From Leptothrix discophora (GTDB lineage Bacteria > Pseudomonadota > Gammaproteobacteria > Burkholderiales > Burkholderiaceae_C), in contig NZ_JAUZEE010000010.1 of the NCBI RefSeq assembly GCF_030705305.1, forward strand, positions 1-64,000: a stretch of DNA of 64,000 bases. Direction: 5' to 3'. The notes under the pieces were generated by a model. That model made no database searches and had not been told where the DNA came from. It saw only the letters and a program-made list of their open reading frames with translations. Below, piece by piece: positions 46,243-57,349 of this stretch (position 1 is the stretch's first letter; every line of letters starts with the position of its first letter). A program made the position numbers and the translations under genes.

Positions 46243-47493
46243 ATGGAAGCCTGGATGAACGACGTGCCGCGTGCCGTCACCGAGACCCAACGTCGGCTGC
46301 GCGCCGAGGTAAGCGACCTCGCCGGCCGCCACCGCCTGCTGACCGAGGCCCTGCGCGACGAGGTCAGCGCGATCCGCGCCGAGCAGGCCCAGGGCGGCGC
46401 GGTGCCGCAGATCGCCTATGCGGACGTGGCGGCAGGCACGGTCTCGGCAGCGGACATCGCGCGCATCAAGCGGCGTGGCTGCGTCGTCATCCGCGGCGTG
46501 CACGACCGGGCCCAGGTCGAAGCCTGGAACGAGGAGGCAATCCGCTACATCGACGAGGTCCGCTACCTCGAACGCATGAAGGACAAGGCCGGCCTGGACC
46601 AGTACTTCAGCGCGCTCGCCTCGAGCCGCCCGCAGATCTACAGCCTGTACTGGTCCAAGCCGCAGATGATGGCGCGGCAGAACCCGACGCTGGACACCAC
46701 GCGGTCCTGGCTGAACCGCCTGTGGACCTTCGAGAAGGACGGCACGCGGTATTTCGAGCCCGACCGGCAGTTCAACTACGCCGACCGGATCCGCCGCCGC
46801 GAACCCGGCGACAGCACGCTGGGCCTGTCGCCGCACTCGGACGGCGGCTCGGTCGAGCGCTGGTGCGAGCCCACGTTCCGGCACGTCTACCGCCATGTCT
46901 TTGAAGGCGACCCGCTGGCCTTCGACCCCTTCGACGCCGAGGGCCGCACCACCACCCGCGAGATCCCCTCGCCAGCGGTCTGCTCGGCCTTCCGGACCTT
47001 CCAGGGCTGGACCGCGCTGACCCGCCAGGGCCCCGGCGACGGCACGCTGCAACTGGTGCCGCTGGCGAAGACCACGCCGTGGATGCTGACCCGCGCGCTG
47101 CAGCCCGACGTGCCCGAGGGCGACCTGTGCGGCGCCAAGCCGGGCCGGGCGCTGGGCGCGTCGCGGCAGTGGCATCCGGAGCTGCTCGAAGGCCTGGTGC
47201 CGATCCCGCAGGTCGAGCCGGGCGACACCGTCTGGTGGCATCAGGACATCATCCACGCGGTCGAGGACCACCACCGCGGCAGCGGCTACAGCAACGTCAT
47301 CTACATCGGCGCGGCGCCCTGGTGCGAGAAGAACGCGGCCTATGCGGCCCGCCAGGCCGAAGCCTTCCTGGCCGGCCGCAGCAGCCCGGACTTCGCGCCC
47401 GAGCACTACGAGCTGGACTTCGCCGGCCGCGCCATGGCGAGCGACCTGAGCGAGCTGGGCCTGCGCCAGATGGGCCTGAAGGCCTGGGACTGA
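46243..47493 (+). CDS. DUF1479 (YbiU-like) putative Fe/2-oxoglutarate-type oxygenase
   Basis: This 416-aa DUF1479 protein has RGCVVIRGVHDRAQVEAWNEE, NPTLDTTRSWLNRLWTF, GLSPHSDGGSVERW (an HxD pair fitting the iron site) and VEPGDTVWWHQDIIHAVEDHH (third His). The fold of YbiU is a double-stranded beta-helix; no substrate has been shown to my knowledge. Presence between a Gfo/Idh dehydrogenase and an AGE epimerase points to oxidation of a sugar or sugar acid, which is inference. Lies 54 nt after the dehydrogenase gene and 10 nt before the epimerase gene. Confidence 0.88.
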   Translation: MEAWMNDVPRAVTETQRRLRAEVSDLAGRHRLLTEALRDEVSAIRAEQAQGGAVPQIAYADVAAGTVSAADIARIKRRGCVVIRGVHDRAQVEAWNEEAIRYIDEVRYLERMKDKAGLDQYFSALASSRPQIYSLYWSKPQMMARQNPTLDTTRSWLNRLWTFEKDGTRYFEPDRQFNYADRIRRREPGDSTLGLSPHSDGGSVERWCEPTFRHVYRHVFEGDPLAFDPFDAEGRTTTREIPSPAVCSAFRTFQGWTALTRQGPGDGTLQLVPLAKTTPWMLTRALQPDVPEGDLCGAKPGRALGASRQWHPELLEGLVPIPQVEPGDTVWWHQDIIHAVEDHHRGSGYSNVIYIGAAPWCEKNAAYAARQAEAFLAGRSSPDFAPEHYELDFAGRAMASDLSELGLRQMGLKAWD

Positions 47494-47503
47494 ACGACGA
47501 GAC

Positions 47504-48736
47504 ATGCCGATGAACACGCCCATCCCGCCCCGCCCCGACTTCCGCTCGCCCGACTTCCTGCGCAGCCACATCCGCCACACCCTGTCGTTCTACGACCCGC
47601 GCTGCGTCGACCCGAGCGGCGGCTTCTTCCACTTCTACAAGGATGACGGCACGCTCTACGACCGGCGCACCCGCCACCTGGTCAGCAGCACCCGCTTCGT
47701 CTTCAACCACGCCACCGCGCTGTGCCGCTTCGGCGCGGCCGAGCGCCCGGACGACCTGGCCCGCGTGCGCCACGGCATGGCCTTCCTGCAGGCCGGCCAT
47801 GCGCAACCCCAGGGCGGCTACGCCTGGCAGGTCGACTGGGACGGCCAGCGCGCGACCGTGCAGGACGCCACGAACCACTGCTACGGCCTGGCCTTCGTGC
47901 TGCTGGCCCATGCCCACGCCGTCAAGGCCGGTGCCGACGAGGCCCGCGCCGGGCTCGCCGCCACCTTCGAGCTGATGGAACAGCGCTTCTGGGAACCGGC
48001 CCACCGGCTCTATGCCGACGAGGCGACGCCGGACTGGCGGGTCGGTGGCTACCGCGGCCAGAACGCCAACATGCACAGCTGCGAGGCCATGCTGGCCGCG
48101 CACGATGCCACCGGCGAGGCCCGCTACCTGGACCGGGCGCTGACGCTGGCCGAGTCCATCACCCAGCGTCAGGCCAGCCTGGCCGACGGGCTGGTCTGGG
48201 AGCATTACCGCGCCGACTGGACGGTCGACTGGGACTACAACCGCGACGACAAGACCAACATCTTTCGGCCCTGGGGCTACCAGGTCGGCCACCTGACCGA
48301 GTGGACCAAGCTGCTGCTGCAACTGGCGTCGCGCCTGCCGGCCGACCGACGCCCGGCCTGGCTGGCCGAGACCGCACAGCGCTTCTTCGAGACCGCGATG
48401 AAACACGGCTGGGACGAGACCCACGGCGGCCTGGTCTACGGCTTCGCGCCGGGTGGCGAGGTCTGCGACGCCGACAAGTACTTCTGGGTCCAGGCCGAGA
48501 GCTTCGCCGCCGCCGCGTTGCTGGCGCTGCACACCGGCGAGGCCCGCCACTGGGACTGGTACGACCGCATCTGGGGCTATGCCTGGGACCACATGATCGA
48601 CCACGTGCACGGCGCCTGGTACCGCATCCGCACGCCCGACAACCGCGCCTATTCCGACGAGAAGAGCCCCGCCGGCAAGACCGACTACCACACCATGGGG
48701 GCCTGCCACGACGTGCTGCGCGGGCTGGGTGCCTGA
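47504..48736 (+). CDS. AGE-family epimerase/isomerase (mannose-isomerase-like)
   Basis: This 410-aa (alpha/alpha)6-barrel protein of the N-acylglucosamine 2-epimerase family shows RHLVSSTRFVFNHATALCRFG, EATPDWRVGGYRGQNANMHSCEA and RPWGYQVGHLTEWTKLLL, the last with catalytic His. YihS and D-mannose isomerases are relatives interconverting aldoses and ketoses. Two ATGs (47504, 47510) are possible starts. Lies between DUF1479 and a Dabb gene, 1 nt from the latter. Confidence 0.9.
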   Translation: MPMNTPIPPRPDFRSPDFLRSHIRHTLSFYDPRCVDPSGGFFHFYKDDGTLYDRRTRHLVSSTRFVFNHATALCRFGAAERPDDLARVRHGMAFLQAGHAQPQGGYAWQVDWDGQRATVQDATNHCYGLAFVLLAHAHAVKAGADEARAGLAATFELMEQRFWEPAHRLYADEATPDWRVGGYRGQNANMHSCEAMLAAHDATGEARYLDRALTLAESITQRQASLADGLVWEHYRADWTVDWDYNRDDKTNIFRPWGYQVGHLTEWTKLLLQLASRLPADRRPAWLAETAQRFFETAMKHGWDETHGGLVYGFAPGGEVCDADKYFWVQAESFAAAALLALHTGEARHWDWYDRIWGYAWDHMIDHVHGAWYRIRTPDNRAYSDEKSPAGKTDYHTMGACHDVLRGLGA

Positions 48737-48737
48737 G

Positions 48738-49133
48738 ATGGCTCACGACCTGAGCCACCCCGGCAGCCTGCGTCACCTCGTGACCTTCCGCTACAAGCCG
48801 GCGATCGACCCGGCGACGCTGGCCGACGCGCATGCGGCGTTCTGCGCGCTGCCGTCGCAGATCCCCGGCATCCTCGCCTTCGAGCACGGCGCGGACGTCA
48901 GCCCCGAAGGGCTGGGGCAAGGCTACGGTCACGTCTACCTGATGACCTTCGTGGATGCCGCCGCCCGCGACGCCTACCTGGTCCATCCGGCGCACCAGGC
49001 CTTCGTCGCCGCGATCGGGCCGCTGCTCGACGCGGCGCTGGTGCTGGACTACGCGCCGCAGCCGGTCTCCTGCATCACGGCCTGCAACACGGCCTGCAAC
49101 ACGGCCTGCAACACGGCCTGCACCGCGGCCTGA
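48738..49133 (+). CDS. Dabb (stress-responsive A/B barrel) domain protein with repeat-derived tail
   Basis: This 131-aa protein has a Dabb ferredoxin-like domain: LRHLVTFRYKPAIDPATLADAHAAF, GILAFEHGADVSPEGLGQGYGHVYLMTF and HPAHQAFVAAIGPLLDAALVLDY. The last about 18 residues (ACNTACNTACNTACTAA) come from a 12-bp tandem repeat, and the stop codon itself lies in the fifth unit. ATG at 48738, 1 nt after the AGE gene stop. Dabb genes commonly accompany sugar and aromatic catabolic genes; exact role unknown. Confidence 0.85.
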   Translation: MAHDLSHPGSLRHLVTFRYKPAIDPATLADAHAAFCALPSQIPGILAFEHGADVSPEGLGQGYGHVYLMTFVDAAARDAYLVHPAHQAFVAAIGPLLDAALVLDYAPQPVSCITACNTACNTACNTACTAA

Positions 49134-49148
49134 ACCGCGGCCTGAACC
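49077..49148. repeat. Six tandem 12-bp units spanning the end of the Dabb gene
   Basis: Units 49077-49088, 49089-49100 and 49101-49112 are identical (ACGGCCTGCAAC). Units 4-6 are degenerate (ACGGCCTGCACC, GCGGCCTGAACC twice). In frame the unit encodes Thr-Ala-Cys-Asn. In unit 5 TGC has become TGA, giving the stop codon. Confidence 0.92.
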
Positions 49149-49174
49149 TCGCCCTCCTGCCCATCGGAACACCC

Positions 49175-49690
49175 ATGAACCCAGACCCCGAGCTGCTGCG
49201 CCGCGATCTCGCGCGCATCGCCGAACAGGAAGCCAGGCTGCGCCTGCCGACCTGGAACGAGGCCATCGCCTGGCAGCTCGGCTGCTGCCTGCGCGAGCGG
49301 GCCGCCGCGCGCGGCGTGGCCATCACCATCGAGGCCCGGCTGGCGCGCGAAACGGTCTTCCTCTGCGCCATGCCCGGCACCGCGCCGACCAACGCCGACT
49401 GGGCCCGCCGCAAGCGCAACGCGGTCGAGACGCTGCAGCGCAGCTCCTACGCGATCGGCCTGCAACTGGCGCTCGAAGGCGTCGCCGACCTCGAGGTCAA
49501 GCTCGGCCTGCCCTTGCGTGACCATGCCAACGCCGGCGGCTGCTTTCCGATCCGCCTGGCCGACGGCGGCGCCTGCGTCGGCACGCTGACGGTCTCCGGC
49601 CTGCCGCAGCGCGACGACCACGACCTGGTCGTCGAGGTGCTGGCCGAACACCTGGGCATCGCGCTGGAAACGGTCGCGCTGGCGCGCTGA
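49175..49690 (+). CDS. UPF0303 / heme-degrading-domain-like protein
   Basis: This 171-aa protein is of the UPF0303 group (HbpS/GlcG-like fold): LPTWNEAIAWQLGCCLRERA, ETVFLCAMPGTAPTNADWARRKRNAVE with the conserved DWxRRKxN motif, QRSSYAIGLQL and GTLTVSGLPQRDDHDLVVEVL near the end. Annotated in databases as heme-degrading domain, but the biochemical role is not established. UPF0303 genes often close sugar clusters. Last gene of the LacI cluster before MATE; 41 nt after the Dabb stop. Confidence 0.85.
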   Translation: MNPDPELLRRDLARIAEQEARLRLPTWNEAIAWQLGCCLRERAAARGVAITIEARLARETVFLCAMPGTAPTNADWARRKRNAVETLQRSSYAIGLQLALEGVADLEVKLGLPLRDHANAGGCFPIRLADGGACVGTLTVSGLPQRDDHDLVVEVLAEHLGIALETVALAR

Positions 49691-49792
49691 ACGGCGCTCG
49701 AAAAGCACCGCTGCGGCCTGCCATCGCGCTGGGTTTCAGCGCCGTTCCTGCGTACGATGCCCGGGCCGCCGAGAACCCTCACCCACCCCGCC

Positions 49793-51160
49793 ATGGCCCG
49801 AGGCAACCGCCCCCACATCACGCCGATCGCCGGCCCCATCCTCGGCGAGTTCATGTTCGGCATCAGCGTGGCGATGGCCGGGCTGTGGATGGCCTCGGAG
49901 ATCTCCGACGCCGCGGCCGGCGCCTTCGGCATGGCCCAGCAGGTCATGGAGACGCTGTTCGTGCTGTTCCGCGTGCTGGCCATCGGCGTGGGCGTGACGA
50001 TCACCCAGGCCGTCGGCGGCCACCAGCCCGAGGCCGCACGCCGCACCGCCCTGGTCGGCCTGGGCGCGTGTACCTGGGCCGGTGCCTTTGCGGCGATGTG
50101 GGTGCTGTTCCTGCCCGACCAGATCCTCGACGTGCTGAACGCGCCCGAAGAGGTCGCCGCCATCGCCGGCCCCTACCTGCCGCTGATCGCGCTGGCGCTG
50201 CTGCTGGAGGCCTACAACCTGACGATGGCCAGCATCCTGCGCGCCCACCTGCATGCGCGCGAGACGCTGATGGTGATGATCGCCATGCACCTGTCGCACC
50301 TGGCGCTGGCCTACCCGCTGATGCTGGGCTTCGGCGACTGGGACGGCCTGGGCCTGCCCGGCTACGCGATCGCGCTGACGCTCAGCCGCGCCTTCGGCCT
50401 GTGGTTGCATCTGTGGCTGTGGCGCAGCCGGCTGAAGCTGGCGCCGCACCGGCGCGACTGGTACGTCTGCCCGGCCCGCTCGCTGATGCCGGTGCTGCGC
50501 ATCGGCGTGCCCGGCGCCGCGCTGGAACTGGCCTACCGCATCGCCTTCATGATGTCGCTGTCGTCGGCGGCCCGGCTGGGCGTGGCCGCGCTGGCGACCC
50601 AGGCCTACACGCTGCAGACGCTCAAGTACGTGCTGCTCATCAGCCTGGCCATCGGCTGGGCCTGCGAGATCATGGTCGGGCACCTGATCGGCGCCGGCGA
50701 GTTCCGCAACGCCCACCAGCTCGTGCGCAAGGGCCTGCGCAACGGCCTGCTGGCCTCGGGCTCGCTGGCCCTGGTCGCGGCGGCCGGGGCGCCCTGGATC
50801 ATGCGCATCTTCACGCGCGATCCGGCCGTGATCCAGGCTGCGCAGACGCTGCTGTGGATCTCCTTCGCGCTGGAGACCGGCCGGGTCGCCAACCTCGTCG
50901 TGCTGGGTGCCCTGCGCTCGACCGGCGACGTGATCTTCCCGGTCAGCGCCAGCATCGCCTCGCTGATCCTGGTGCTGGGCGTGGGCTCGGTGGTGCTGAG
51001 CCGCCACTTCGGCCTGGTCGGCATCTGGATCGCCTACGCGGCCGACGAATGGATCCGCGGCGGCCTGATGTACTGGCGATGGGAGACCCACGGCTGGGTC
51101 CAGCATGCCCGCGCCATCCACCAGCGCATGCGGGCGCCAGGGACGGAGACGCGCTTCTAG
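49793..51160 (+). CDS. MATE-family multidrug/toxin efflux transporter
   Basis: This predicted 455-aa protein has 12 TM segments in two similar halves: ITPIAGPILGEFMFGISVAM, VGVTITQAVGGHQPEAARR in loop 2-3, and in the second half GAALELAYRIAFMMSL and the matching MVGHLIGAGEFRNAHQLVRKGL. Exchanges H+ or Na+ for cationic compounds. The longer start at 49757 adds a Pro-rich dozen residues and its ATG lies in a TACGAT promoter-like box, so ATG 49793 is preferred. Likely has its own promoter; 102 nt after the UPF0303 stop. Convergent with the thioesterase gene. Confidence 0.88.
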   Translation: MARGNRPHITPIAGPILGEFMFGISVAMAGLWMASEISDAAAGAFGMAQQVMETLFVLFRVLAIGVGVTITQAVGGHQPEAARRTALVGLGACTWAGAFAAMWVLFLPDQILDVLNAPEEVAAIAGPYLPLIALALLLEAYNLTMASILRAHLHARETLMVMIAMHLSHLALAYPLMLGFGDWDGLGLPGYAIALTLSRAFGLWLHLWLWRSRLKLAPHRRDWYVCPARSLMPVLRIGVPGAALELAYRIAFMMSLSSAARLGVAALATQAYTLQTLKYVLLISLAIGWACEIMVGHLIGAGEFRNAHQLVRKGLRNGLLASGSLALVAAAGAPWIMRIFTRDPAVIQAAQTLLWISFALETGRVANLVVLGALRSTGDVIFPVSASIASLILVLGVGSVVLSRHFGLVGIWIAYAADEWIRGGLMYWRWETHGWVQHARAIHQRMRAPGTETRF

Positions 51161-51167
51161 CGCCGCC

Positions 51168-51590
51168 TCACTCGCACAGCGCGCGCCAGTCCTCCGGCAC
51201 CGCCACCGCCTCGATCGCGTGCGGGTCGCTGCCGTCGCCCTTGCGGCGGGCGAAGACGCGCACCTCGGTCACCTCGACCAGCACGACGTCGGCGCGGCGG
51301 ATCTGGTGCTTCATGACGAAGCTGCGGCGACGCCATTCGCTGACCTGGCTCTCGATCTGCAGCACGTCGCCGTAGGAGGCCGGCCGCAGGAACTTCGCCT
51401 GCGTGTCGGCCAGCGGGGTGCCCAGGATGCCGCGCTCGCGCTCGGTGGTCTTCCAGTCCGGCAGGCCGCACTGCACGAAGAAGTGGCGGCTGGCGGCGTC
51501 AACCCAGCGGAAGAAGTTGGGAAACCAGACGATCTGCGCCGGGTCGCAGTCACCGAACTCGACGCGCAGGGTGTAGATGTGGCTCTTCAT
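51168..51590 (-). CDS. Acyl-CoA thioesterase, 4-hydroxybenzoyl-CoA thioesterase type
   Basis: This 140-aa hot-dog-fold thioesterase has the 4HBT signature VEFGDCDPAQIVWFPNFFRWVD at about 9-30, including the catalytic Asp (DCDP), then SYGDVLQIESQVSEWRRRS and MKHQIRRADVVLVEVTEVRVF. The frame is open to 51626; the ATG at 51590 matches family length. Downstream of an alpha/beta hydrolase and pobA on the same strand. The pobA neighbourhood suggests release of 4-hydroxybenzoate from its CoA ester; other aromatic or acyl-CoA substrates are possible. Confidence 0.88.
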   Translation of the reverse strand: MKSHIYTLRVEFGDCDPAQIVWFPNFFRWVDAASRHFFVQCGLPDWKTTERERGILGTPLADTQAKFLRPASYGDVLQIESQVSEWRRRSFVMKHQIRRADVVLVEVTEVRVFARRKGDGSDPHAIEAVAVPEDWRALCE

Positions 51591-51603
51591 GCGCCGGACC
51601 TTA

Positions 51604-52515
51604 TCAGCGCACCCGCGTCGCTTCATCCGGGACGGCCAGGCCGAACAGCTCGGCCACCGCCTCGCGGTAGCGGTCCAGGCCGACCGCGTTGGTGTTGTGG
51701 TGCGAGCCGCCCTCGACCAGCACGAAGCGCTTGGGCTCGCGGGCCTGCTCGTAGAGCTGGCGCCCCAGCGCCGGCGGGATCAGCGTGTCCTCGCTGCCAT
51801 GCACGACCAGCAGCGGCGAGCCGATGTGCGCGACCTGCGAGACCGCCTCGAAGCGCTGCGTGATCAGCGGCCCGACCGGCAGCCAGCCCCACCGGAACGA
51901 GGCCACCACGTCGGGGATCGAGGTGAAGGTGCCTTCGACGATGACACCGGCCTCGTCATCGACCTGGGCGGCCAGGGCGACCGCGATCGCACCGCCCAGC
52001 GAATGGCCGAACACCGTGCGGCGGCGGCCCGGATGCTCGCGCGCCAGCCAGTCCCAGGCCGCGCGGGCGTCCTCGACGGCCGTCTGCTCGGACGGCAGCT
52101 CGTCGGTGCTCAGGCCAAAGCCGCGGTAGTCGATGCCCAGCACGGCGTAGCCCAGGCTGTGCAGGCGGCGCATGCGCATCGCGCTGCTGCGCACGTTCCA
52201 GCGCGCGCCGTGCAGGTAGAGCAGCACGGGTGCGTCGGCCTGCGGCTGGTCCAGCCACAGGCCGTGGAGCCGCACCGGCCGGCCCTGCGCGTCGCCGTGC
52301 TCGATCCAGACTTCCTGCATGCCCTCGGCCGCCGCCGCGCTGCCCCACCAGGTCGACTTGCTCGGCTGGAAGATCCAGGCGCGCTGGCGCTCGTCCAGGC
52401 TCGTGCAGCCCGCCATCAGCGCGGCACCGAGCAGGGCGGGGAGCAACAGCCAGGCCAGTCGCGGGGCGCGGCGGCGACGGTCGGAGGCGGGCGGTGCGGG
52501 ATCGGTCTGTGGCAT
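51604..52515 (-). CDS. Alpha/beta-hydrolase lipoprotein (serine esterase-like)
   Basis: This 303-aa protein has an N-terminal lipoprotein signal (LAWLLLPALLGAALMAGC), then VLLYLHGARWNVRSS (oxyanion region), nucleophile elbow GHSLGGA, the acid in HGSEDTLIPP and the His in GGSHHNT. Membrane-anchored extracytoplasmic hydrolase of unknown substrate. The frame open to 52626 runs through a 12-bp repeat; ATG 52515 gives the lipoprotein N-terminus. Between the thioesterase (13 nt) and pobA genes. Confidence 0.86.
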   Translation of the reverse strand: MPQTDPAPPASDRRRRAPRLAWLLLPALLGAALMAGCTSLDERQRAWIFQPSKSTWWGSAAAAEGMQEVWIEHGDAQGRPVRLHGLWLDQPQADAPVLLYLHGARWNVRSSAMRMRRLHSLGYAVLGIDYRGFGLSTDELPSEQTAVEDARAAWDWLAREHPGRRRTVFGHSLGGAIAVALAAQVDDEAGVIVEGTFTSIPDVVASFRWGWLPVGPLITQRFEAVSQVAHIGSPLLVVHGSEDTLIPPALGRQLYEQAREPKRFVLVEGGSHHNTNAVGLDRYREAVAELFGLAVPDEATRVR

Positions 52516-52565
52516 GGCGCGATGTTCCCAGAGCCCGCGACAGCCCCGGCCGGCGCGGGGATTTC

Positions 52566-52613
52566 GGCCCGTCGCTCGGCCCGTCGCCCGGCCCGTCACC
52601 CGGCCGGTCCATC
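52566..52613. repeat. Four tandem 12-bp units between pobA and the hydrolase gene
   Basis: GGCCCGTCGCTC, GGCCCGTCGCCC, GGCCCGTCACCC and GGCCGGTCCATC. They lie just after pobA, upstream of the hydrolase start. Very GC-rich; no protein or RNA function is evident. Confidence 0.8.
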
Positions 52614-52645
52614 CTGCCGGCATCACGGGAACAGGCGAGCCTTGC

Positions 52646-54752
<2,107 letters not shown>

Positions 54753-54941
54753 CGGGTCGGACGGTGTGGACCTCGGGCGCGGCCGCGGCGTCGCTGAGGG
54801 CGCGTCCGGTCGCAAACCTGCGTCAGGTCAAGCAAGCGTAGCGACGCCGTCGACCGCAGGCCCTGTTTGTGCGAGATGCGCACGCTTTTCGGGGCGCAGG
54901 GCGCCCGGTGGGTCCGGCCAGGTGAAATCGACCGATCGGCT

Positions 54942-57143
54942 TCAGGCCGCCACGTCGGCCAGTGGCTGCGGGCGGCCGAACAGGTAGCCCTGGAAGGCTT
55001 CGCAGCCCAGCGCCGCGACGCGCTCGAACTGGGCCTGGGTCTCGACGCCCTCGGCCACCACGCGCAGGCCCAGCGTTGTCGCCAGTCCGACGATGGCGCG
55101 CGCGATGGCCTCGTCCTGCCCGTCGGCGTCGATGTGGCGGATGAAGGAGCGGTCGATCTTCACCGTCGTCAGCGGCAGGCGCTTGAGGTAGCTCAACGAC
55201 GAGTAGCCGGTGCCGAAGTCGTCCAGCGCCAGGCCGATGCCCAGCGCACGCAGCGCCCGCAGCTTGCGCACGCCATCCTCGACGTCCTGCTGCAGCATCG
55301 ATTCGGTCAGCTCCAGCGTCAGCCGCGCGGCCGGCGCGCCGCTGCGCCGCAGCACGGCGGCAATCTGCTCGACCACCTCCGGATGACGCAGTTGTGCCGC
55401 GCTGACATTGACCGCGACCGACAGCGGCGCGAAGGCCGGCACGTCGCGCCAGGCGGCCAGCTGGCTGCAGGCCTGTTCGAGCACCCACAGGCCGATCTCG
55501 TCGATCAGGCCGGTGGCCTCGGCCAGCGCGATGAACGCGCCGGGGGCCAGCAGGCCGCGCTCGGGATGCTGCCAGCGCACCAGCGCCTCGTAGCCGATGC
55601 AGGCGCCGGCACGGTCGACCAGCGGCTGGTAGTGCAGCCGCAGCTGGCCCTCGGGCACGGCGCGCCGCAGCGCCTGGCCCAGCGCGATGCGCTCGGCGAG
55701 CCGCTCCTCCAGCACCGGCGTGTACAGGCGCAGCGTGTCGCGGCCGGCCGACTTGGCCTCGTACATCGCGATGTCGGCCTTCTGGATCGCGCGGTCGAAG
55801 CCGACCGCCGTGCCCTGCAGCAGCACCATGCCCATGCTGGCGGTGGCGCGGTGCGCGGCCAGCGCGCCGGCCAGCGGCTGGGCCAGCCGTCGCAGCAGGC
55901 TGGCACCGAAGGCGGAAGCCCGCCCGATGCGGTCGGCCTCGCAGCCGCCGTCGGGACCCAGGTCGGCCATCACGATGAACTCGTCGCCGCCGAGCCGGCC
56001 GCAGACGCGCCCGTCCGAGGCCGACGCCAGCCGCTGCGCCCACTGGCGCAGCAACTCGTCGCCCAGGTCGTGGCCGCGGGTGTCGTTGAGTTCCTTGAAC
56101 TGGTCGACGTCGAACAGCAGCAGCACACCGACATGGCGGCTCTGCGCCAGCCCGGCGCACAGGGTGTCGAAGCGGCGCTGCATGTGCAGGCGGTTGGGCA
56201 GGCCGGTCAGCGTGTCGTGCAGCGACAGGTGCGCGATGCGTGCCTCGTCGAGCTTGCGCTGGGTGATGTCGCGGCAGACGATGTAGGCGCGTTCGGGCTG
56301 GCCGTCGGGCCGGTAGACGAAGCGGGTCGAGTCCTCGCGCCAGAAGTAGTGGCCCTGGCGATGGCGCATGCGGTAGGCGTAGACCTGGTGCGGCAGGCGG
56401 CGCTCGATGGCGTCGCGGACCGCCTCGGCGACCTGCTGGCGGTCATCGGGATGGATCCGTTCGAGCATCTCGGCACGGCTGCGGCCGAAGCCCACATCCG
56501 GGTCGTCGCCCAGCATGCGGGCATAGGACGGCGAGGTGTAGCGGATCGCGCCGTCCTGGTAGATCGCCAGGCCGTCGCTGGTGTTCTCGGCCAGCAGCCG
56601 GAAGGTCTCCTCGCTGAGCTGCAGCGCGGCGCGGGTCTCGTGCTCCTGCTCGCGCAGCAGGCGGGCTTCCAGCGCATGCACGACCGCGACGGCCAGTCGA
56701 TCAAGCACCGGCAGCGCCGTCTCGTCGAGCTGGCGCGGCACCCGGTCGATCACGCACAGCGCGCCGACGCAGGAGCCATCGGCCAGCCGCAGCGGCACAC
56801 CGGCATAGAAGCGGATGCCGGGCTCGCCGGTGACCAGCGGGTTGTCGAAGAAACGCTCGTCCAGCCGGGTGTCGGGCACGACCAGCGGCCGGCCCTGGTC
56901 GACGACGTGGGCACACAGGGCGATGTCGCGCGCCGTCTCCTGCATCGCGATGCCGCGCCGCGCCTTGAACCACTGCCGGTCGGCGTCGACCAGGCTGACC
57001 ATCGCCACCGGCATGCGCAGCGCGGCCATGGCCGCCTCGACCAGCGCGTCGAAGGCCGGCTCGGCATCCGTGTCCAGGACACGCAACCGACGCAGGTTGG
57101 CGAGCCTGATCCATTCGCCCGATGAGACCGGCGAGACTTCCAT
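54942..57143 (-). CDS. GAF-PAS-GGDEF-EAL cyclic-di-GMP protein
   Basis: This 733-aa protein has a GAF domain (about 15-160), a PAS domain (about 175-295), GGDEF intact as GRLGGDEFIV (GGDEF at about 385-389) and EAL intact as YEALVRW (about 519-521) with DDFGTGYSSLSYLKRLP and YQPLV. Both catalytic sites look complete, so it could synthesise and hydrolyse c-di-GMP. No RxxD inhibitory site precedes GGDEF. No TM segment is visible, so it is cytosolic and signal-gated by GAF/PAS. A start at 57185 is an alternative. Could regulate pili or biofilm, given the pilin locus elsewhere; that link is speculation. Confidence 0.92.
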   Translation of the reverse strand: MEVSPVSSGEWIRLANLRRLRVLDTDAEPAFDALVEAAMAALRMPVAMVSLVDADRQWFKARRGIAMQETARDIALCAHVVDQGRPLVVPDTRLDERFFDNPLVTGEPGIRFYAGVPLRLADGSCVGALCVIDRVPRQLDETALPVLDRLAVAVVHALEARLLREQEHETRAALQLSEETFRLLAENTSDGLAIYQDGAIRYTSPSYARMLGDDPDVGFGRSRAEMLERIHPDDRQQVAEAVRDAIERRLPHQVYAYRMRHRQGHYFWREDSTRFVYRPDGQPERAYIVCRDITQRKLDEARIAHLSLHDTLTGLPNRLHMQRRFDTLCAGLAQSRHVGVLLLFDVDQFKELNDTRGHDLGDELLRQWAQRLASASDGRVCGRLGGDEFIVMADLGPDGGCEADRIGRASAFGASLLRRLAQPLAGALAAHRATASMGMVLLQGTAVGFDRAIQKADIAMYEAKSAGRDTLRLYTPVLEERLAERIALGQALRRAVPEGQLRLHYQPLVDRAGACIGYEALVRWQHPERGLLAPGAFIALAEATGLIDEIGLWVLEQACSQLAAWRDVPAFAPLSVAVNVSAAQLRHPEVVEQIAAVLRRSGAPAARLTLELTESMLQQDVEDGVRKLRALRALGIGLALDDFGTGYSSLSYLKRLPLTTVKIDRSFIRHIDADGQDEAIARAIVGLATTLGLRVVAEGVETQAQFERVAALGCEAFQGYLFGRPQPLADVAA

Positions 57144-57349
57144 GGGAATGCCCAGTGAAACACGAGACTGGCCTCGGCCATCCATCGCCGAGGTCCGGCT
57201 TGTCAGGAGGCCGGCCTTCGCCGACGTCGCAACAAGATGTCTTGGACACTACAGAAATCGTGGGCGATCAACAAGCCCGCCACGCAAACAAGTGGCAAAG
57301 GAAGCCGTTTCCGGCCACCTGACACGGGGATGACATGACCCAGGTCAAG

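Noticed and set aside
52566..52613. 12-bp repeats as a CRISPR or iteron array
   Set aside because: No spacers between units and no replication or Cas genes; simple tandem repeat.
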